NCBI RefSeq assembly: GCF_001562255.1
Contig: NZ_CP014301.1
Span: 2,046,001 to 2,110,000, forward strand
Origin: Bosea sp. PAMC 26642
GTDB lineage: Bacteria > Pseudomonadota > Alphaproteobacteria > Rhizobiales > Beijerinckiaceae
Direction: 5' to 3'
DNA length: 64,000 nucleotides
Position 1 is the first letter of the stretch. Each line of letters starts with the position of its first letter. The notes below the pieces were generated by a model. It was not told where the DNA came from, ran no database searches, and saw only the letters and a list, made by a program, of their open reading frames with translations. This document shows positions 1 to 11,162 of this stretch, piece by piece. A program made the position numbers and the translations under genes.

Positions 1-813
1 AAGGCCGATCTCGGCCAGCTCGAACAGGTCATCGTCAACCTCGCGGTCAACGCCCGCGACGCCATGCCCGATGGCGGCAAGCTGACCGTGCGCACCCGCA
101 ATGTCGCGACCGAGGACTGCGCGAGCTTCGGCCACGCCGCCCTGCCCGCCGACGACTATGTCCTGCTCGAGGTCGAGGACTCAGGCACCGGCATCGCGCC
201 GGAGCATCTCGACAAGATCTTCGAGCCCTTCTTCACCACCAAGGAGGTCGGCAAGGGCACCGGCTTAGGCCTCTCCATGGTCTACGGCATCGTCAAGCAG
301 ACCGGCGGTTTCGTCTTCTGCGACTCGGTCGTCGGCCGGGGCACGGCCTTCCGCATCTTCCTTCCGCGCCATATTCCCAGCGAGGAGGAGATCGCCGCCG
401 AGGCGGCCGCCAAGGAAGCCCCAAAGAAGCTCGCCGCCGACCATACCGGCGCCGGCGTCATCCTGCTGGTCGAGGACGAGGACGCCGTGCGCGCGCTGAA
501 CGCCCGCATGCTGGTCTCGCGCGGCTACACCGTCCACGAGGCAGCCTCCGGCGTCGAGGCGCTCGACATCTTCATCAAAGCCGATGGCAAGATCGACCTC
601 GTCGTCTCCGACGTGGTGATGCCCGAGATGGACGGCCCGACGCTGCTGGGCGAACTGCGCCAGCGTAACCCGGCGACCAAGGTCGTCTTCGTCTCCGGCT
701 ACGCCGAGGAGGCCTTCCGCAAGAACCTGCCCGACGGCGAGGATTTCCAGTTCCTGCCGAAGCCGTTCACGATGAAGCAGCTGGTGGAGACCGTGAAGGC
801 GGCGATGGCGTAA
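1..813 (+). CDS. cckA: Cell-cycle hybrid histidine kinase CckA, C-terminal part
   Basis: Only the last 270 residues lie in the window; the frame is open from base 1, so the start is upstream. The ATP-binding kinase domain shows an N box ([14 protein letters not shown]), a G1 box ([19 protein letters not shown]) and a G2 box ([12 protein letters not shown]). A receiver domain follows, with the acidic pocket [10 protein letters not shown], the phosphoacceptor Asp encoded at 610-612 ([10 protein letters not shown]) and the conserved Lys in LPKPF. In alphaproteobacteria this architecture upstream of recA is CckA, the membrane hybrid kinase that feeds phosphate through ChpT to CtrA and CpdR. The identity rests on domain order and the cckA-recA-alaS neighbourhood; the PAS and membrane parts cannot be seen. 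Confidence 0.85.
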   Translation, partial: KADLGQLEQVIVNLAVNARDAMPDGGKLTVRTRNVATEDCASFGHAALPADDYVLLEVEDSGTGIAPEHLDKIFEPFFTTKEVGKGTGLGLSMVYGIVKQTGGFVFCDSVVGRGTAFRIFLPRHIPSEEEIAAEAAAKEAPKKLAADHTGAGVILLVEDEDAVRALNARMLVSRGYTVHEAASGVEALDIFIKADGKIDLVVSDVVMPEMDGPTLLGELRQRNPATKVVFVSGYAEEAFRKNLPDGEDFQFLPKPFTMKQLVETVKAAMA

Positions 814-821
814 ACGGCCGC

Positions 822-897
822 CGTCATTCTCGGGCGGAGCGGAGCGCAGACCCGAGAATCTCTTGCAGGAGATGGTCGGGTCGAGCCCGACCATGAC
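822..897. repeat. Dispersed palindromic repeat, copy 1
   Basis: This copy begins CGTCATTCTCGGGCGGAGCG and ends with the reverse complement of its first bases (ATGACG). The centre contains nested inverted repeats (TCTCGGG/CCCGAGA and GGTCGGGTCGAGCCCGACC). It fills the start of the 354-base gap between cckA and recA. It is a diverged member of the family seen at 6519, 13937, 15759, 16036, 18492 and 48665. The rest of the gap carries only the recA control region. Confidence 0.75.
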
Positions 898-1066
898 GCG
901 CGCAGATCACTCCGCGGCCGCCACCACGATCGTCTTGCGCTCTCGTTCTCCGACAGCTGCCCCATCCCCAGCAGCAACAACGGTCAGCCCGGGCACGATG
1001 GATGTGAGAATGCCTCTTCCCGCTCCTGACATCTCCTGTCAGCAGACAAGCTGCGGAGCTTGATGA

Positions 1067-1081
1067 GAACGAAAATAGAAC
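1067..1081 (+). promoter_or_regulatory. LexA (SOS) box of recA
   Basis: GAACGAAAATAGAAC is a perfect GAAC-N7-GAAC direct repeat, the LexA operator form of alphaproteobacteria. It lies 86 bases before the recA start. The recA position is itself strong support, because recA is a core SOS gene in this class. Confidence 0.88.
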
Positions 1082-1167
1082 TTGTCCCGCAGAACAAACC
1101 ATGATCAATCTTCGCCATCGGCGCGGATTGAGATGTCCCCGCGCCCCTGCCATAAGGAGCGCGCACC

Positions 1168-2253
1168 GTGAATCAGGCTAACCTCAAGCTCGTGGAAGGC
1201 TCCTCGATGGACAAGGCCAAGGCGCTGGACGCAGCGCTCTCGCAGATCGAGCGCGCCTTCGGCAAGGGCTCGATCATGCGGCTGGGCAAGAACCAGCAGG
1301 CGATCGAGATCGAGACGATCTCCACCGGCTCGCTCGGGCTCGACATCGCGCTCGGCGTCGGCGGCCTGCCCAAGGGCCGCGTCATCGAGATTTACGGCCC
1401 CGAATCCTCCGGCAAGACTACTCTGGCACTGCACACCATCGCCGAGGCTCAGAAGAAGGGCGGCGTCTGCGCCTTCGTCGATGCCGAGCACGCGCTCGAT
1501 CCGGTCTATGCCCGCAAGCTCGGCGTCAATCTCGACGACCTCCTGATTTCGCAGCCCGACACCGGCGAGCAGGCGCTGGAGATCACCGACACGCTGGTCC
1601 GCTCCGGCGCGATCGACGTTCTAGTCATCGATTCGGTCGCGGCGCTGACGCCGCGTGCGGAAATCGAGGGCGAGATGGGCGACGTCCAGCCCGGCCTCCA
1701 GGCCCGCCTGATGAGCCAGGCCCTGCGCAAGCTGACCGCCTCGATCTCGCGCTCGAACTGCATGGTCATCTTCATCAACCAGATCCGCATGAAGATCGGC
1801 GTGATGTACGGCTCGCCGGAGACCACCACCGGCGGCAACGCGCTGAAGTTCTACGCCTCGGTCCGGCTCGACATCCGCCGCATCTCGACGCTGAAGGACC
1901 GCGAGGAAGCGACCGGCAATCAGGTCCGCGTCAAGGTCGTCAAGAACAAGGTCGCGCCGCCCTTCAAGCAGGTCGAGTTCGACATCATGTTCGGCGAGGG
2001 CATCTCGAAGGTCGGCGAACTGGTCGATCTCGGCGTCAAGGCCGGCATGGTCGAGAAATCCGGCGCCTGGTTCTCCTTCGACAGCGTGCGCCTCGGCCAG
2101 GGCCGCGAGAACGCCAAGGCCTTCCTCAAGGCCAATCCCGAGATGGCCGCCAAGATCGAGGCGACGATCCGCCAGAACTCCGGTCTCGTCGCCGAGCGCA
2201 TCCTCGACGAGGCGACGCCGACCGACGACGATCTCGACGAAGGCATGGCCTGA
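1168..2253 (+). CDS. recA: Recombinase RecA
   Basis: This is the 361-residue DNA recombinase that forms filaments on single-stranded DNA, drives homologous strand exchange and triggers LexA self-cleavage. Walker A is GPESSGKTT, Walker B lies in [11 protein letters not shown], and the L2 loop region [13 protein letters not shown] is intact. The C terminus is acidic ([11 protein letters not shown]), as usual. The start is GTG, chosen because AAGGAG at 1154-1159 sits 8 bases upstream and the N terminus fits the family. A LexA box lies upstream and a strong hairpin terminator follows at 2281, so recA is probably transcribed alone. Confidence 0.98.
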   Translation: MNQANLKLVEGSSMDKAKALDAALSQIERAFGKGSIMRLGKNQQAIEIETISTGSLGLDIALGVGGLPKGRVIEIYGPESSGKTTLALHTIAEAQKKGGVCAFVDAEHALDPVYARKLGVNLDDLLISQPDTGEQALEITDTLVRSGAIDVLVIDSVAALTPRAEIEGEMGDVQPGLQARLMSQALRKLTASISRSNCMVIFINQIRMKIGVMYGSPETTTGGNALKFYASVRLDIRRISTLKDREEATGNQVRVKVVKNKVAPPFKQVEFDIMFGEGISKVGELVDLGVKAGMVEKSGAWFSFDSVRLGQGRENAKAFLKANPEMAAKIEATIRQNSGLVAERILDEATPTDDDLDEGMA

Positions 2254-2280
2254 GCCGCTCGCGAGTTCGGCTACAATCAC

Positions 2281-2309
2281 GGGCGGCGCTTTGGCGCCGC
2301 CCGTTTTCG
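2281..2309 (+). terminator. Rho-independent terminator of recA
   Basis: A perfect 9-bp GC stem (GGGCGGCGC / GCGCCGCCC, 2281-2289 and 2294-2302) with loop TTTG is followed by GTTTTCG. It lies 28 bases after the recA stop. Confidence 0.88.
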
Positions 2310-2425
2310 TTTGGACCCCAACACCTTGCGTCGAGCTTTCTGGACAGGCGATGAGCGCCTGACTAGAACCGGTCTCCCCGCCGGGTTTCCCGGCCCCAGA
2401 CCCCAAGACCAGAGCGCAGACTGCG

Positions 2426-5068
<2,643 letters not shown>

Positions 5069-5085
5069 CCGGACACGGAGGGCTC

Positions 5086-5709
5086 ATGCACGCGCGACGC
5101 GGCGTCCTGATCGGCCTCGGATTGCTGGCCTCGACGCTGGCCGCCGCGCAGCCGCGCCCTGCCCGCCCCGCGTCCGGGCCCGGAATTTCGGCCTCGCAGC
5201 GCGCCATGGCCGGCTCGATGCTGAGTGTCTTCCTCAGCCGGGCCCCGGCCGGTGCGCGCCTCGCCATCGCCCGTCCGGCCGATCCCGCCGCTCTGGCGAT
5301 CGTGGTGCTGGAGCCTGCTTCGACCGTGCCGACAATCCAGACGCCCGGGGAGCCCGGCCGTTACGAACTGCGCCTGACGGTGGACAGGGATGGCCAGCCT
5401 GTCATCCTGCTGCGCCAACCGCTGGAGACCACCATGCCGAGCGCGACGCTGGCGGCGCCCGCCCGAGCCGGCCGTTCCCAGACCTTCCCGGTCCGCGGCA
5501 TCGGCCCCAATGGCGAGCGCGACCGCATCGTCATCGTGCCTACTGGGGCTGCGGTGGACGCGCCGGGCCCGTTCTTCCTACCGCACGAAAACGTCGAGGC
5601 GACGCTGGAAACCCCGGACCAGCCGGGCTCCTACGAACTGCGCTATGTGATGGACGCACCGCTGAGCGGCCGGCGTATTCTTGCCACCCGAACGCTGACG
5701 GTCGACTAA
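5086..5709 (+). CDS. Exported protein with two beta-sandwich-like repeats, function unknown
   Basis: The product has 207 residues. The ATG at 5086 is preferred over one at 5065 because GGAGGG (5077-5082) precedes it and it places a signal peptide at the start (MHARRGVLIGLGLLASTLAA, then Ala-Gln). The mature part has two related units ending PGRYELRLTVDRDGQPVIL and PGSYELRYVMDAPLSGRRIL. A similar YELRYV unit occurs beside von Willebrand A domains in some alphaproteobacterial proteins, but no such domain is present here. It starts 18 bases after alaS and may be cotranscribed with it. No function is assigned. Confidence 0.7.
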   Translation: MHARRGVLIGLGLLASTLAAAQPRPARPASGPGISASQRAMAGSMLSVFLSRAPAGARLAIARPADPAALAIVVLEPASTVPTIQTPGEPGRYELRLTVDRDGQPVILLRQPLETTMPSATLAAPARAGRSQTFPVRGIGPNGERDRIVIVPTGAAVDAPGPFFLPHENVEATLETPDQPGSYELRYVMDAPLSGRRILATRTLTVD

Positions 5710-5743
5710 AATCCGGCGACACATGATGGCGTCGCAGCGCACG

Positions 5744-5773
5744 AAAAAGCCCGCCGAGTGCCGCTCGGCGGGC
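5744..5773 (-). terminator. Terminator of the DUF892 gene
   Basis: A 10-bp stem (GCCCGCCGAG / CTCGGCGGGC) with a 5-base loop is followed on the minus strand by TTTTT (5744-5748). It sits 18 bases past the stop of the minus-strand gene. It could also slow transcription coming from the plus-strand gene ending at 5709. Confidence 0.82.
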
Positions 5774-5791
5774 CTTCCCGTTGGCCGACGA

Positions 5792-6301
5792 TCAGGCCGC
5801 CTTGGCGACCGCGACAGCCGCCGAATTGGCAGGGCCGCCGAGTTGCGTCAGCATCTTGTCGGTCTTGGTCTCTTCGGCCAAAGTCTCGTCGAGAAGCTTG
5901 ACGGCATCCTTGTGGCCGAGCTGGGTGGCCCAGGCCTTCAGGGTGCCGTAGCGAGCCATCTCATAGTGCTCGACCGCCTGCGCCGAGGCGACGAGGCCGG
6001 CATCGAGTGCGGGACTGCCCTCATAATCCTCGATCACAGCCTCGCCCTCCTTCAGAATGCCGAGGATGGCATCGCAGGTCTTGGCACGCGGCGTCTTGCC
6101 GATCAGCTCGAAAACCTGGCTGAGACGCTCGACCTGTTCCTGGGTCTCGGTCTTGTGCGTCTCGAAGGCCTTCTTCAGCTCGGGCGACTTCGCCGCCTTT
6201 GCCATCTTGGGCAGCGCCTTCAGGATCTGCTTTTCGGCATAATAAACGTCCTTGAGCATGTCGTGAAACAGCTCGTCGAGCGGCTTGGAAGTCGTTGCCA
6301 T
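5792..6301 (-). CDS. Ferritin-like DUF892 (YciE/YciF-type) protein
   Basis: This small helical protein of 169 residues has the DUF892 pattern: LDELFHDMLKDVYYAEKQIL, a central Glu/His-rich helix pair (HKTETQEQVERLSQVFE) and VEHYEMARYGTLKAWA. These helices form a four-helix ferritin-like bundle whose Glu and His residues may bind metal. The family is associated with stress and stationary phase; a precise reaction is not known. The ATG at 6301 is chosen over a longer frame start because GGAGAAAACCC immediately precedes it and homology begins there. It is a single gene with its own terminator. Confidence 0.88.
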   Translation of the reverse strand: MATTSKPLDELFHDMLKDVYYAEKQILKALPKMAKAAKSPELKKAFETHKTETQEQVERLSQVFELIGKTPRAKTCDAILGILKEGEAVIEDYEGSPALDAGLVASAQAVEHYEMARYGTLKAWATQLGHKDAVKLLDETLAEETKTDKMLTQLGGPANSAAVAVAKAA

Positions 6302-6518
6302 GGGTTTTCTCCAGCAATGTGAACTCTTGGAGCCCCAACCGGCCACCGGCTGCCGTGTTCCGTTCTTGCAAAGATTTCTTGCAGAAACCGAGTACCGATT
6401 CATGCCGCTTGCATAGGCTGGCTGGTAATCAGCCAAGGCCGCGGGCCATGCGTAGGCCCTGAGAGTCGGTCCCGCTGGGATCCGAGTGCTCCAACGGCTT
6501 CCCTGGTCGTCCAGGGGC

Positions 6519-6631
6519 CGTCATTCCGGGCGCAGCGCAGCGGAGGCCCGGAATCTATTCCTGAACATCAAGGCCAGCGTTCCGGCATGGATTCCGGATC
6601 GGCGCCGCTGAAGCGGCTTGTCCGGAATGAC
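6519..6631. repeat. Dispersed palindromic repeat, copy 2
   Basis: This copy starts CGTCATTCCGGGCGCAGCGC and ends TTGTCCGGAATGACAG. The left arm is the GCAGCG type; the right arm is the GATCGGCGCCGCTGAAGCGG type. With a terminator at 6723 it accounts for much of the 476-base gap between the DUF892 gene and icd. Nothing else is recognisable at 6302-6518 beyond the promoter region of the DUF892 gene. Confidence 0.8.
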
Positions 6632-6722
6632 AGTCCGATGGCGTGAAAGATGTGAGAAAGTCCTGAAATCAAATTTTTTCGGATCAGTCCTGAAGCCGCG
6701 CACCACCTCACCCACACTCATC

Positions 6723-6750
6723 AAAAAAGCCCGGCCATCACAGCCGGGCT
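6723..6750 (-). terminator. Terminator of icd
   Basis: On the minus strand the stem AGCCCGGC / GCCGGGCT (6728-6735 and 6743-6750) is followed directly by TTTTTT (6723-6728). It lies 27 bases beyond the icd stop. Confidence 0.88.
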
Positions 6751-6777
6751 TCATCATCGTTGTCAGACCGGGATCGC

Positions 6778-7992
6778 TCAGGCGGACATCGCCTTGCGCA
6801 GATTGTCGCTGACCTTCTCGAGGAAGCCCGTGGTCGAGAGCCACTTCTGTTCGGCGCCGACGAGCAGGGCCAGGTCCTTGGTCATGTCGCCGGCCTCGAC
6901 CGTGTCGACCGTGACCTTCTCCAGCAGCTTGGCGAATTTGGCGAGTTCGGCATTGTCGTCGAGTTTGGCGCGATGCGTCAGGCCGCGCGTCCAGGCGAAG
7001 ATGGAGGCGATCGAATTGGTCGAGGTCTCCTTGCCCTTCTGGTGCTCGCGGTAGTGGCGGGTCACCGTGCCATGAGCGGCTTCGGCCTCGACGGTTTTGC
7101 CGTCCGGCGTCATCAGCACCGAGGTCATCAGACCGAGCGAGCCGAAGCCCTGCGCCACGGTGTCAGACTGCACGTCGCCATCGTAGTTCTTGCAAGCCCA
7201 GACATAGCCGCCCGACCACTTCATCGCCGAGGCCACCATGTCGTCAATCAGGCGGTGCTCGTAGGTGATGCCGAGCTTGTCGAATTCGGCCTTAAACTCG
7301 GCCTGGTAGATCTCCTCGAAGATGTCCTTGAAGCGGCCGTCATAGACCTTGAGGATGGTGTTCTTGGTCGAGAGATAGACCGGGTATTTGCGGATCAGGC
7401 CGTAATTCAGCGAGGCGCGGGCGAAATCGCGGATCGAGTCGTCGAGATTGTACATCGCCATGGCGACGCCGGCCTCGGGAGCCTTGAACACCTCCTTCTC
7501 GATCACGGCGCCATCGTCGCCGACGAACTTGATCGAAAGCGTGCCCTTGCCGGGAAACTTGAAATCGGTCGCGCGGTACTGGTCGCCATAGGCGTGGCGG
7601 CCGATCACGATCGGCTGCGTCCAGCCGGGCACGAGGCGCGGGACGTTCTTGCAGATGATCGGCTCACGGAAGATCACGCCGCCGAGGATATTGCGGATCG
7701 TGCCGTTGGGCGACTTCCACATCGACTTGAGGTTGAATTCCTTCACGCGGCCTTCGTCGGGCGTGATCGTCGCGCATTTCACGGCGACGCCGTGCTTCTT
7801 GGTGGCGTTGGCGGCGTCGATCGTGATCTGGTCGTCGGTCGCATCGCGATTCTCGACCGAAAGGTCGTAATAGTCGAGTTCAAGGTCGAGATAGGGGAAG
7901 ATCAGCGTGTCCTTGATCTTCTGCCAGATGATGCGGGTCATCTCGTCGCCGTCCATGTCGACGACGGGATTGGCGACCTTAATCTTGTTCAT
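6778..7992 (-). CDS. icd: NADP-dependent isocitrate dehydrogenase
   Basis: This TCA-cycle enzyme converts isocitrate to 2-oxoglutarate with NADP. The 404-residue length and the N terminus [20 protein letters not shown] identify the eukaryote-like homodimeric type common in Rhizobiales rather than the E. coli type. The substrate loop region [19 protein letters not shown], the metal-site segment YDGDVQSD and the cofactor segment [14 protein letters not shown] are present. The gene is monocistronic, with its own terminator at 6723 and a perfect inverted repeat in the upstream region at 8033-8058. Confidence 0.96.
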   Translation of the reverse strand: MNKIKVANPVVDMDGDEMTRIIWQKIKDTLIFPYLDLELDYYDLSVENRDATDDQITIDAANATKKHGVAVKCATITPDEGRVKEFNLKSMWKSPNGTIRNILGGVIFREPIICKNVPRLVPGWTQPIVIGRHAYGDQYRATDFKFPGKGTLSIKFVGDDGAVIEKEVFKAPEAGVAMAMYNLDDSIRDFARASLNYGLIRKYPVYLSTKNTILKVYDGRFKDIFEEIYQAEFKAEFDKLGITYEHRLIDDMVASAMKWSGGYVWACKNYDGDVQSDTVAQGFGSLGLMTSVLMTPDGKTVEAEAAHGTVTRHYREHQKGKETSTNSIASIFAWTRGLTHRAKLDDNAELAKFAKLLEKVTVDTVEAGDMTKDLALLVGAEQKWLSTTGFLEKVSDNLRKAMSA

Positions 7993-8032
7993 GTGAAACG
8001 ACCCCTGATGCTGGCCAGACTGAAACGGCTCG

Positions 8033-8058
8033 CGCCTGCGGCAGGCACGCCGCAGGCG
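8033..8058. repeat. Perfect 10-bp inverted repeat upstream of icd
   Basis: CGCCTGCGGC and GCCGCAGGCG flank a 6-base spacer (AGGCAC). It lies 41 bases before the icd start on the minus strand and 76 bases before the divergent gene at 8134. It could be an operator or an RNA hairpin in the icd leader; no T-run follows on either strand, so it is not a typical terminator. Confidence 0.5.
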
Positions 8059-8133
8059 GTTGGCCGTGTCCTAGCGGGTTAGGGCCGCCGGGGGAAGCGC
8101 GGCTTTTGGGCAAGGCAGCGGCAAGCGCCACTC

Positions 8134-9060
8134 GTGTTGCACTGCCGCAAAAACGGCACCTTCGCCCTTCAGGGTCTGGCGCTCTCTGGTTTTGATCGGG
8201 AACATCTCTTGGATCGCTTTATTCCAGACGCCGCCCTGGCGCGCATCCGGCCGGCCTTCATCGGCTTGACCGTCTCCCTCGCCTGTTCGGCGGCCTCCGC
8301 GGAAGGCTCGACGGAAGCGGGCTATCGCGCACTCTGGCCGCTTCCCTCAGCGCCGCTGGAATCGGCCGAGGCCGCGTCCCAGGGAATGGCGACCGACGAG
8401 CTCGCGGCCTTGATCGAGGCCGGCCCGGAAGGGGATGCGGACGCGGCACTGTTCGCCCCGCTCCGGATGCCGCTGCCCGTGCAGGCGTCGAGAACGGGAA
8501 CGCCCGATATCAGCCGCCCCCTGTCGCTGGGCGTCATCCGCAAGGGATTGTCCGCCCAGGGCCCGGCCACACTCGCCCCCTCCGAGCGCGCAGTCGGCGT
8601 CAAGCTCGGCACCGACGACGTGTTTGCCGTCACCACCCGGCTCGTGACGCCGGCGGATGGCGCCTCGTCCGATGCGCGCATCGACTGGCGGCTGGCGCGC
8701 CCGGTCGCGCCTCACCAGCCAGGCTTCATCTGGACCGTCGCGACCGGCGGAGGCAGCGGCCTCGCCAGCCGCCCGGAGCAGAATGCCGGCCTGATGCTCG
8801 GCTATCGCCAGCCCGTCTTTGCCCATCTCACGCTGACCTCGCAACTGACCATGCAGGGCAACTACGTCTTCGCGCCCGGAGACGGCGCTCATTCCGCCGT
8901 CGTGCCGGAGGTCAAGCTCTCGGCCGACCTCACCGCCCTTGCAAAACTCCCCTTCGACACATCCTTCGATCTCGGGCTCGCACGGCAGATGCCGGTCTTC
9001 GCAAGTCAGTACGAGACCCGCGGCAGCGCAATGCTGCGCGTGAAGTACACCCTCAACTGA
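8134..9060 (+). CDS. Hypothetical exported, possibly outer-membrane-associated protein
   Basis: The frame gives 308 residues from GTG at 8134. The start is uncertain: an in-frame TTG about 25 codons downstream would place a hydrophobic segment (AFIGLTVSLACSAASA) nearer the N terminus like a signal peptide. The middle is rich in Ala and Pro. The last about 120 residues alternate polar and hydrophobic positions (HLTLTSQLTMQGNYVF, TSFDLGLARQMPVF, AMLRVKYTLN), which suggests beta strands. I do not recognise the family. It is divergent from icd and 62 bases before an SDR gene. Confidence 0.55.
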   Translation: MLHCRKNGTFALQGLALSGFDREHLLDRFIPDAALARIRPAFIGLTVSLACSAASAEGSTEAGYRALWPLPSAPLESAEAASQGMATDELAALIEAGPEGDADAALFAPLRMPLPVQASRTGTPDISRPLSLGVIRKGLSAQGPATLAPSERAVGVKLGTDDVFAVTTRLVTPADGASSDARIDWRLARPVAPHQPGFIWTVATGGGSGLASRPEQNAGLMLGYRQPVFAHLTLTSQLTMQGNYVFAPGDGAHSAVVPEVKLSADLTALAKLPFDTSFDLGLARQMPVFASQYETRGSAMLRVKYTLN

Positions 9061-9122
9061 CGCGGGCAGCCCCGCCGAAAGCACGGCTTCCCTCACCTGG
9101 CGCATCGCTCTAGCCTGCTGCC

Positions 9123-9860
9123 ATGACACGAGACGCCTCCCCCAGATTTGCCCTCGTCACCGGCGGCACGCGCGGCATCGGCGCCGGTGCTGCCCTGGCG
9201 CTCGCCTCGGCCGGATACGAGGTCCTCGCCACCGGCCTGACCGACAAGGAGGTCGCGGCCGCCCCGCCGCATCCCGCGATCCGCCACGCCCGGCTCGACG
9301 TGACCAGCGACGCGCAGGTCGCCGCCATCGTCGCGCTTTGCCCGCGGCTCGACGCGCTGGTCAATTGCGCCGGCATGATCCAGCGCAACGGCAAGGAATT
9401 CGAGATCGACGCCTTCCGCCTGACGATCGAGGTCAATCTCAGCGGCAGCATGCGGATGTGCCTCGCCGCGAAGGACAAGCTCGCAGCCATCTCATCGGAC
9501 AAGGCCGGCGGCGCGATCGTCAACATCGCCTCGATGCTGACCTTCCACGGCTCGGCCTTCGCGCCGGGCTACGCCGCCTCCAAGGGGGCGATCGGCCAGC
9601 TGACCAAATCGCTCGCCGCCGCCTGGGCGCAGGACGGCATCCGCGTCAACGCCGTTGCGCCCGGCTGGATCGAGACCGAGCTGACAAGGCCGCTTGTCGA
9701 GGACGCGGCCCGCTCCGCCCCCATCCTGGCGCGCACCCCGATGAACCGCTGGGGGCAGCCTGGCGATGTCGGCGGCGCGATCGCCTTCCTGCTCTCCGAC
9801 GCGGCAGCCTTCGTCACCGGCGCGATCCTGCCCGTCGATGGCGGCTATCTGGCGGTGTGA
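9123..9860 (+). CDS. SDR-family NAD(P)-dependent oxidoreductase
   Basis: This is a classical short-chain dehydrogenase of 245 residues. The cofactor-binding motif is VTGGTRGIGAG near the N terminus, NCAGMIQRNG is the NNAG-type motif, the catalytic Ser is in NIASMLTFHGS, and YAASK gives the catalytic Tyr and Lys. The C-terminal GAILPVDGGYLAV is typical of sugar- or ketone-acting members. The cupin gene 106 bases downstream on the same strand may act in the same pathway. The substrate cannot be told from sequence. Confidence 0.88.
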   Translation: MTRDASPRFALVTGGTRGIGAGAALALASAGYEVLATGLTDKEVAAAPPHPAIRHARLDVTSDAQVAAIVALCPRLDALVNCAGMIQRNGKEFEIDAFRLTIEVNLSGSMRMCLAAKDKLAAISSDKAGGAIVNIASMLTFHGSAFAPGYAASKGAIGQLTKSLAAAWAQDGIRVNAVAPGWIETELTRPLVEDAARSAPILARTPMNRWGQPGDVGGAIAFLLSDAAAFVTGAILPVDGGYLAV

Positions 9861-9966
9861 GGAATGGCGCGGAACGACGAAATATCGAGGTAAAGCAAGG
9901 TGTTGGCCCGATTTTCGGAATCAGACCGTCAACACCTTGGATCAAAACCAAAGCGGGAGAAACGCC

Positions 9967-10512
9967 ATGAACAAGGTCAGCCCCATCCCGGTCGTCGCCT
10001 CCGACGCCGAGCGTTGGACACCCTACCGCCATCCGCAGCCGAAGGATTCCCCGCCCGAACTGATCGTTCACGACGTCATCCCGGAAGACGAACGCATCTG
10101 GGTGCCTGTCGATGACAATGTCTGGTTCCGCCCGCTCTGCCTGTCCGTCACGCGTGGCTACTGGATGAACCTGCTGCGCGTCCGCCGCTCGGGCGTGCTC
10201 TCGCGCCACCGCCATCCGCAGCCGGTCCACGGCTATGTCCTGAAGGGCAAGTGGCGCTACCTCGAACATGACTGGGTCGCGACGCAAGGCTCTTATGTCT
10301 ACGAGGCACCGGGAGAAACCCACACCCTGGTCGTCGATCCCGATGTCGAGGAGATGATCACGATGTTCCAGGTCAACGGCGCGATGATCTATGTCGATCC
10401 GGACGGCAAATGCCTCGGCTATGACGACGTCTTTACAAGGCTCGACAAATGCCGCGCGCATTACGCGGGCAACGGGCTCGGAGCGGAATTCGCCGATCAG
10501 TTCATCAGATAA
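9967..10512 (+). CDS. Cupin protein of the 2,4'-dihydroxyacetophenone dioxygenase family
   Basis: The product is 181 residues with a single cupin barrel. The metal motif appears as SRHRHPQPVHGYVLKGKWRY, followed by a second box with EAPGETHTLVVDPD, giving the usual His and Glu ligands. The overall pattern (WVPVDDNVWFRPLCLSVTRG) matches the family of 2,4'-dihydroxyacetophenone dioxygenase, which cleaves a carbon-carbon bond with iron. The ATG is chosen because GGGAG (9956-9960) lies 6 bases upstream; a longer open frame overlaps the SDR. The true substrate is unknown. Confidence 0.75.
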   Translation: MNKVSPIPVVASDAERWTPYRHPQPKDSPPELIVHDVIPEDERIWVPVDDNVWFRPLCLSVTRGYWMNLLRVRRSGVLSRHRHPQPVHGYVLKGKWRYLEHDWVATQGSYVYEAPGETHTLVVDPDVEEMITMFQVNGAMIYVDPDGKCLGYDDVFTRLDKCRAHYAGNGLGAEFADQFIR

Positions 10513-10527
10513 GCGAGGACGTCTCCG

Positions 10528-10935
10528 CTACCGCCCCAGCTTCGCTAGTTCCACCGCCGCGCGCAGTTCGATATGCGCCAGCACCTCGTCGAGACGGGGA
10601 TCGTCGGTGCTTTCGCGCCTGAGCGACAGCACGTCCTTCAGCCGCTCCAGCTCCGAGATCTGGACGCGGCCCGACAGCAGCGCCGCCTTCAGCCGGTCGA
10701 GCCCGTCGAGCAGGTCATGGCCGCGCTTCGCCTGGCGCTTCTTGCGCTCCTGCGGCTCTTCATGCGCCTGCACGGCGAGAAGCGTGTCGAGCGGCCCGGC
10801 CGAGCTGACGCCCGCCCCGCGCGCGGCAGCCGCGCTGTCCTTGCCGGGAAGGGTGAAGGCGGCCCCGCCGCTGCGCCTTGCCGGGTTGGCCGGGCCGGTG
10901 CCTGTGACGGGTGCGCGCTGGTCGATCCGGATCAT
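10528..10935 (-). CDS. fliX: Flagellar assembly trans-acting regulator FliX
   Basis: This is a 135-residue alphaproteobacterial protein. Its position divergent from flgI is the same as in Caulobacter, where FliX couples completion of the class II basal body to activation of FlbD. The N-terminal half is Gly/Ala-rich and probably flexible. The C-terminal half is helical and charged (HDLLDGLDRLKAALLSGRVQ, LDEVLAHIELRAAVELAKLG), as in the family. The ATG at 10935 is preferred over a TTG at 10947. The assignment rests on the helical C terminus and on context. Confidence 0.8.
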   Translation of the reverse strand: MIRIDQRAPVTGTGPANPARRSGGAAFTLPGKDSAAAARGAGVSSAGPLDTLLAVQAHEEPQERKKRQAKRGHDLLDGLDRLKAALLSGRVQISELERLKDVLSLRRESTDDPRLDEVLAHIELRAAVELAKLGR

Positions 10936-11162
10936 GGCGCCTCGCAAAATACTGACGCCAGACTAGGGCGCCGCAGGGTTAACAACCGGTAAATCACCCG
11001 GCAGAAACTGCCGGCCGGGCAGGATCGGCAGGCTCGATCTGCCGACCGTGATCATGACTCAAAAACTCAAACAACTGAAAAATATGGCTTTTCAACTTGT
11101 CCGCATCTGGCACGCGGATCGCAAGGCGTGTGGCGTTGCCCTTGTCACGAGTCGGTATCCTT
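10936..11162. promoter_or_regulatory. Divergent fliX/flgI control region
   Basis: This 227-base gap separates two divergent flagellar genes, so it must carry both promoters. GTTAA-CAACCGG-TAAA at 10978-10993 resembles a CtrA site (GTTAA-N7-TTAA) with one mismatch. An AT-rich patch lies at 11054-11100. No promoter can be assigned with confidence. Confidence 0.4.

Noticed and set aside
868..897. Hairpin with GGTCGGGTCGAGCCCGACC resembling a tRNA arm
   Set aside because: No acceptor stem, anticodon arm or CCA-proximal sequence can be built around it; it is the centre of a dispersed repeat.
2345..2361. Hairpin CAGGCG-ATGAG-CGCCTG before alaS as a regulatory leader
   Set aside because: The stem is only 6 bp, has no T-run and matches no known leader class; it could easily arise by chance.
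10978..10993. A definite CtrA site before flgI
   Set aside because: One half site has a mismatch and the motif is short; it is mentioned only as a possibility within the control region.
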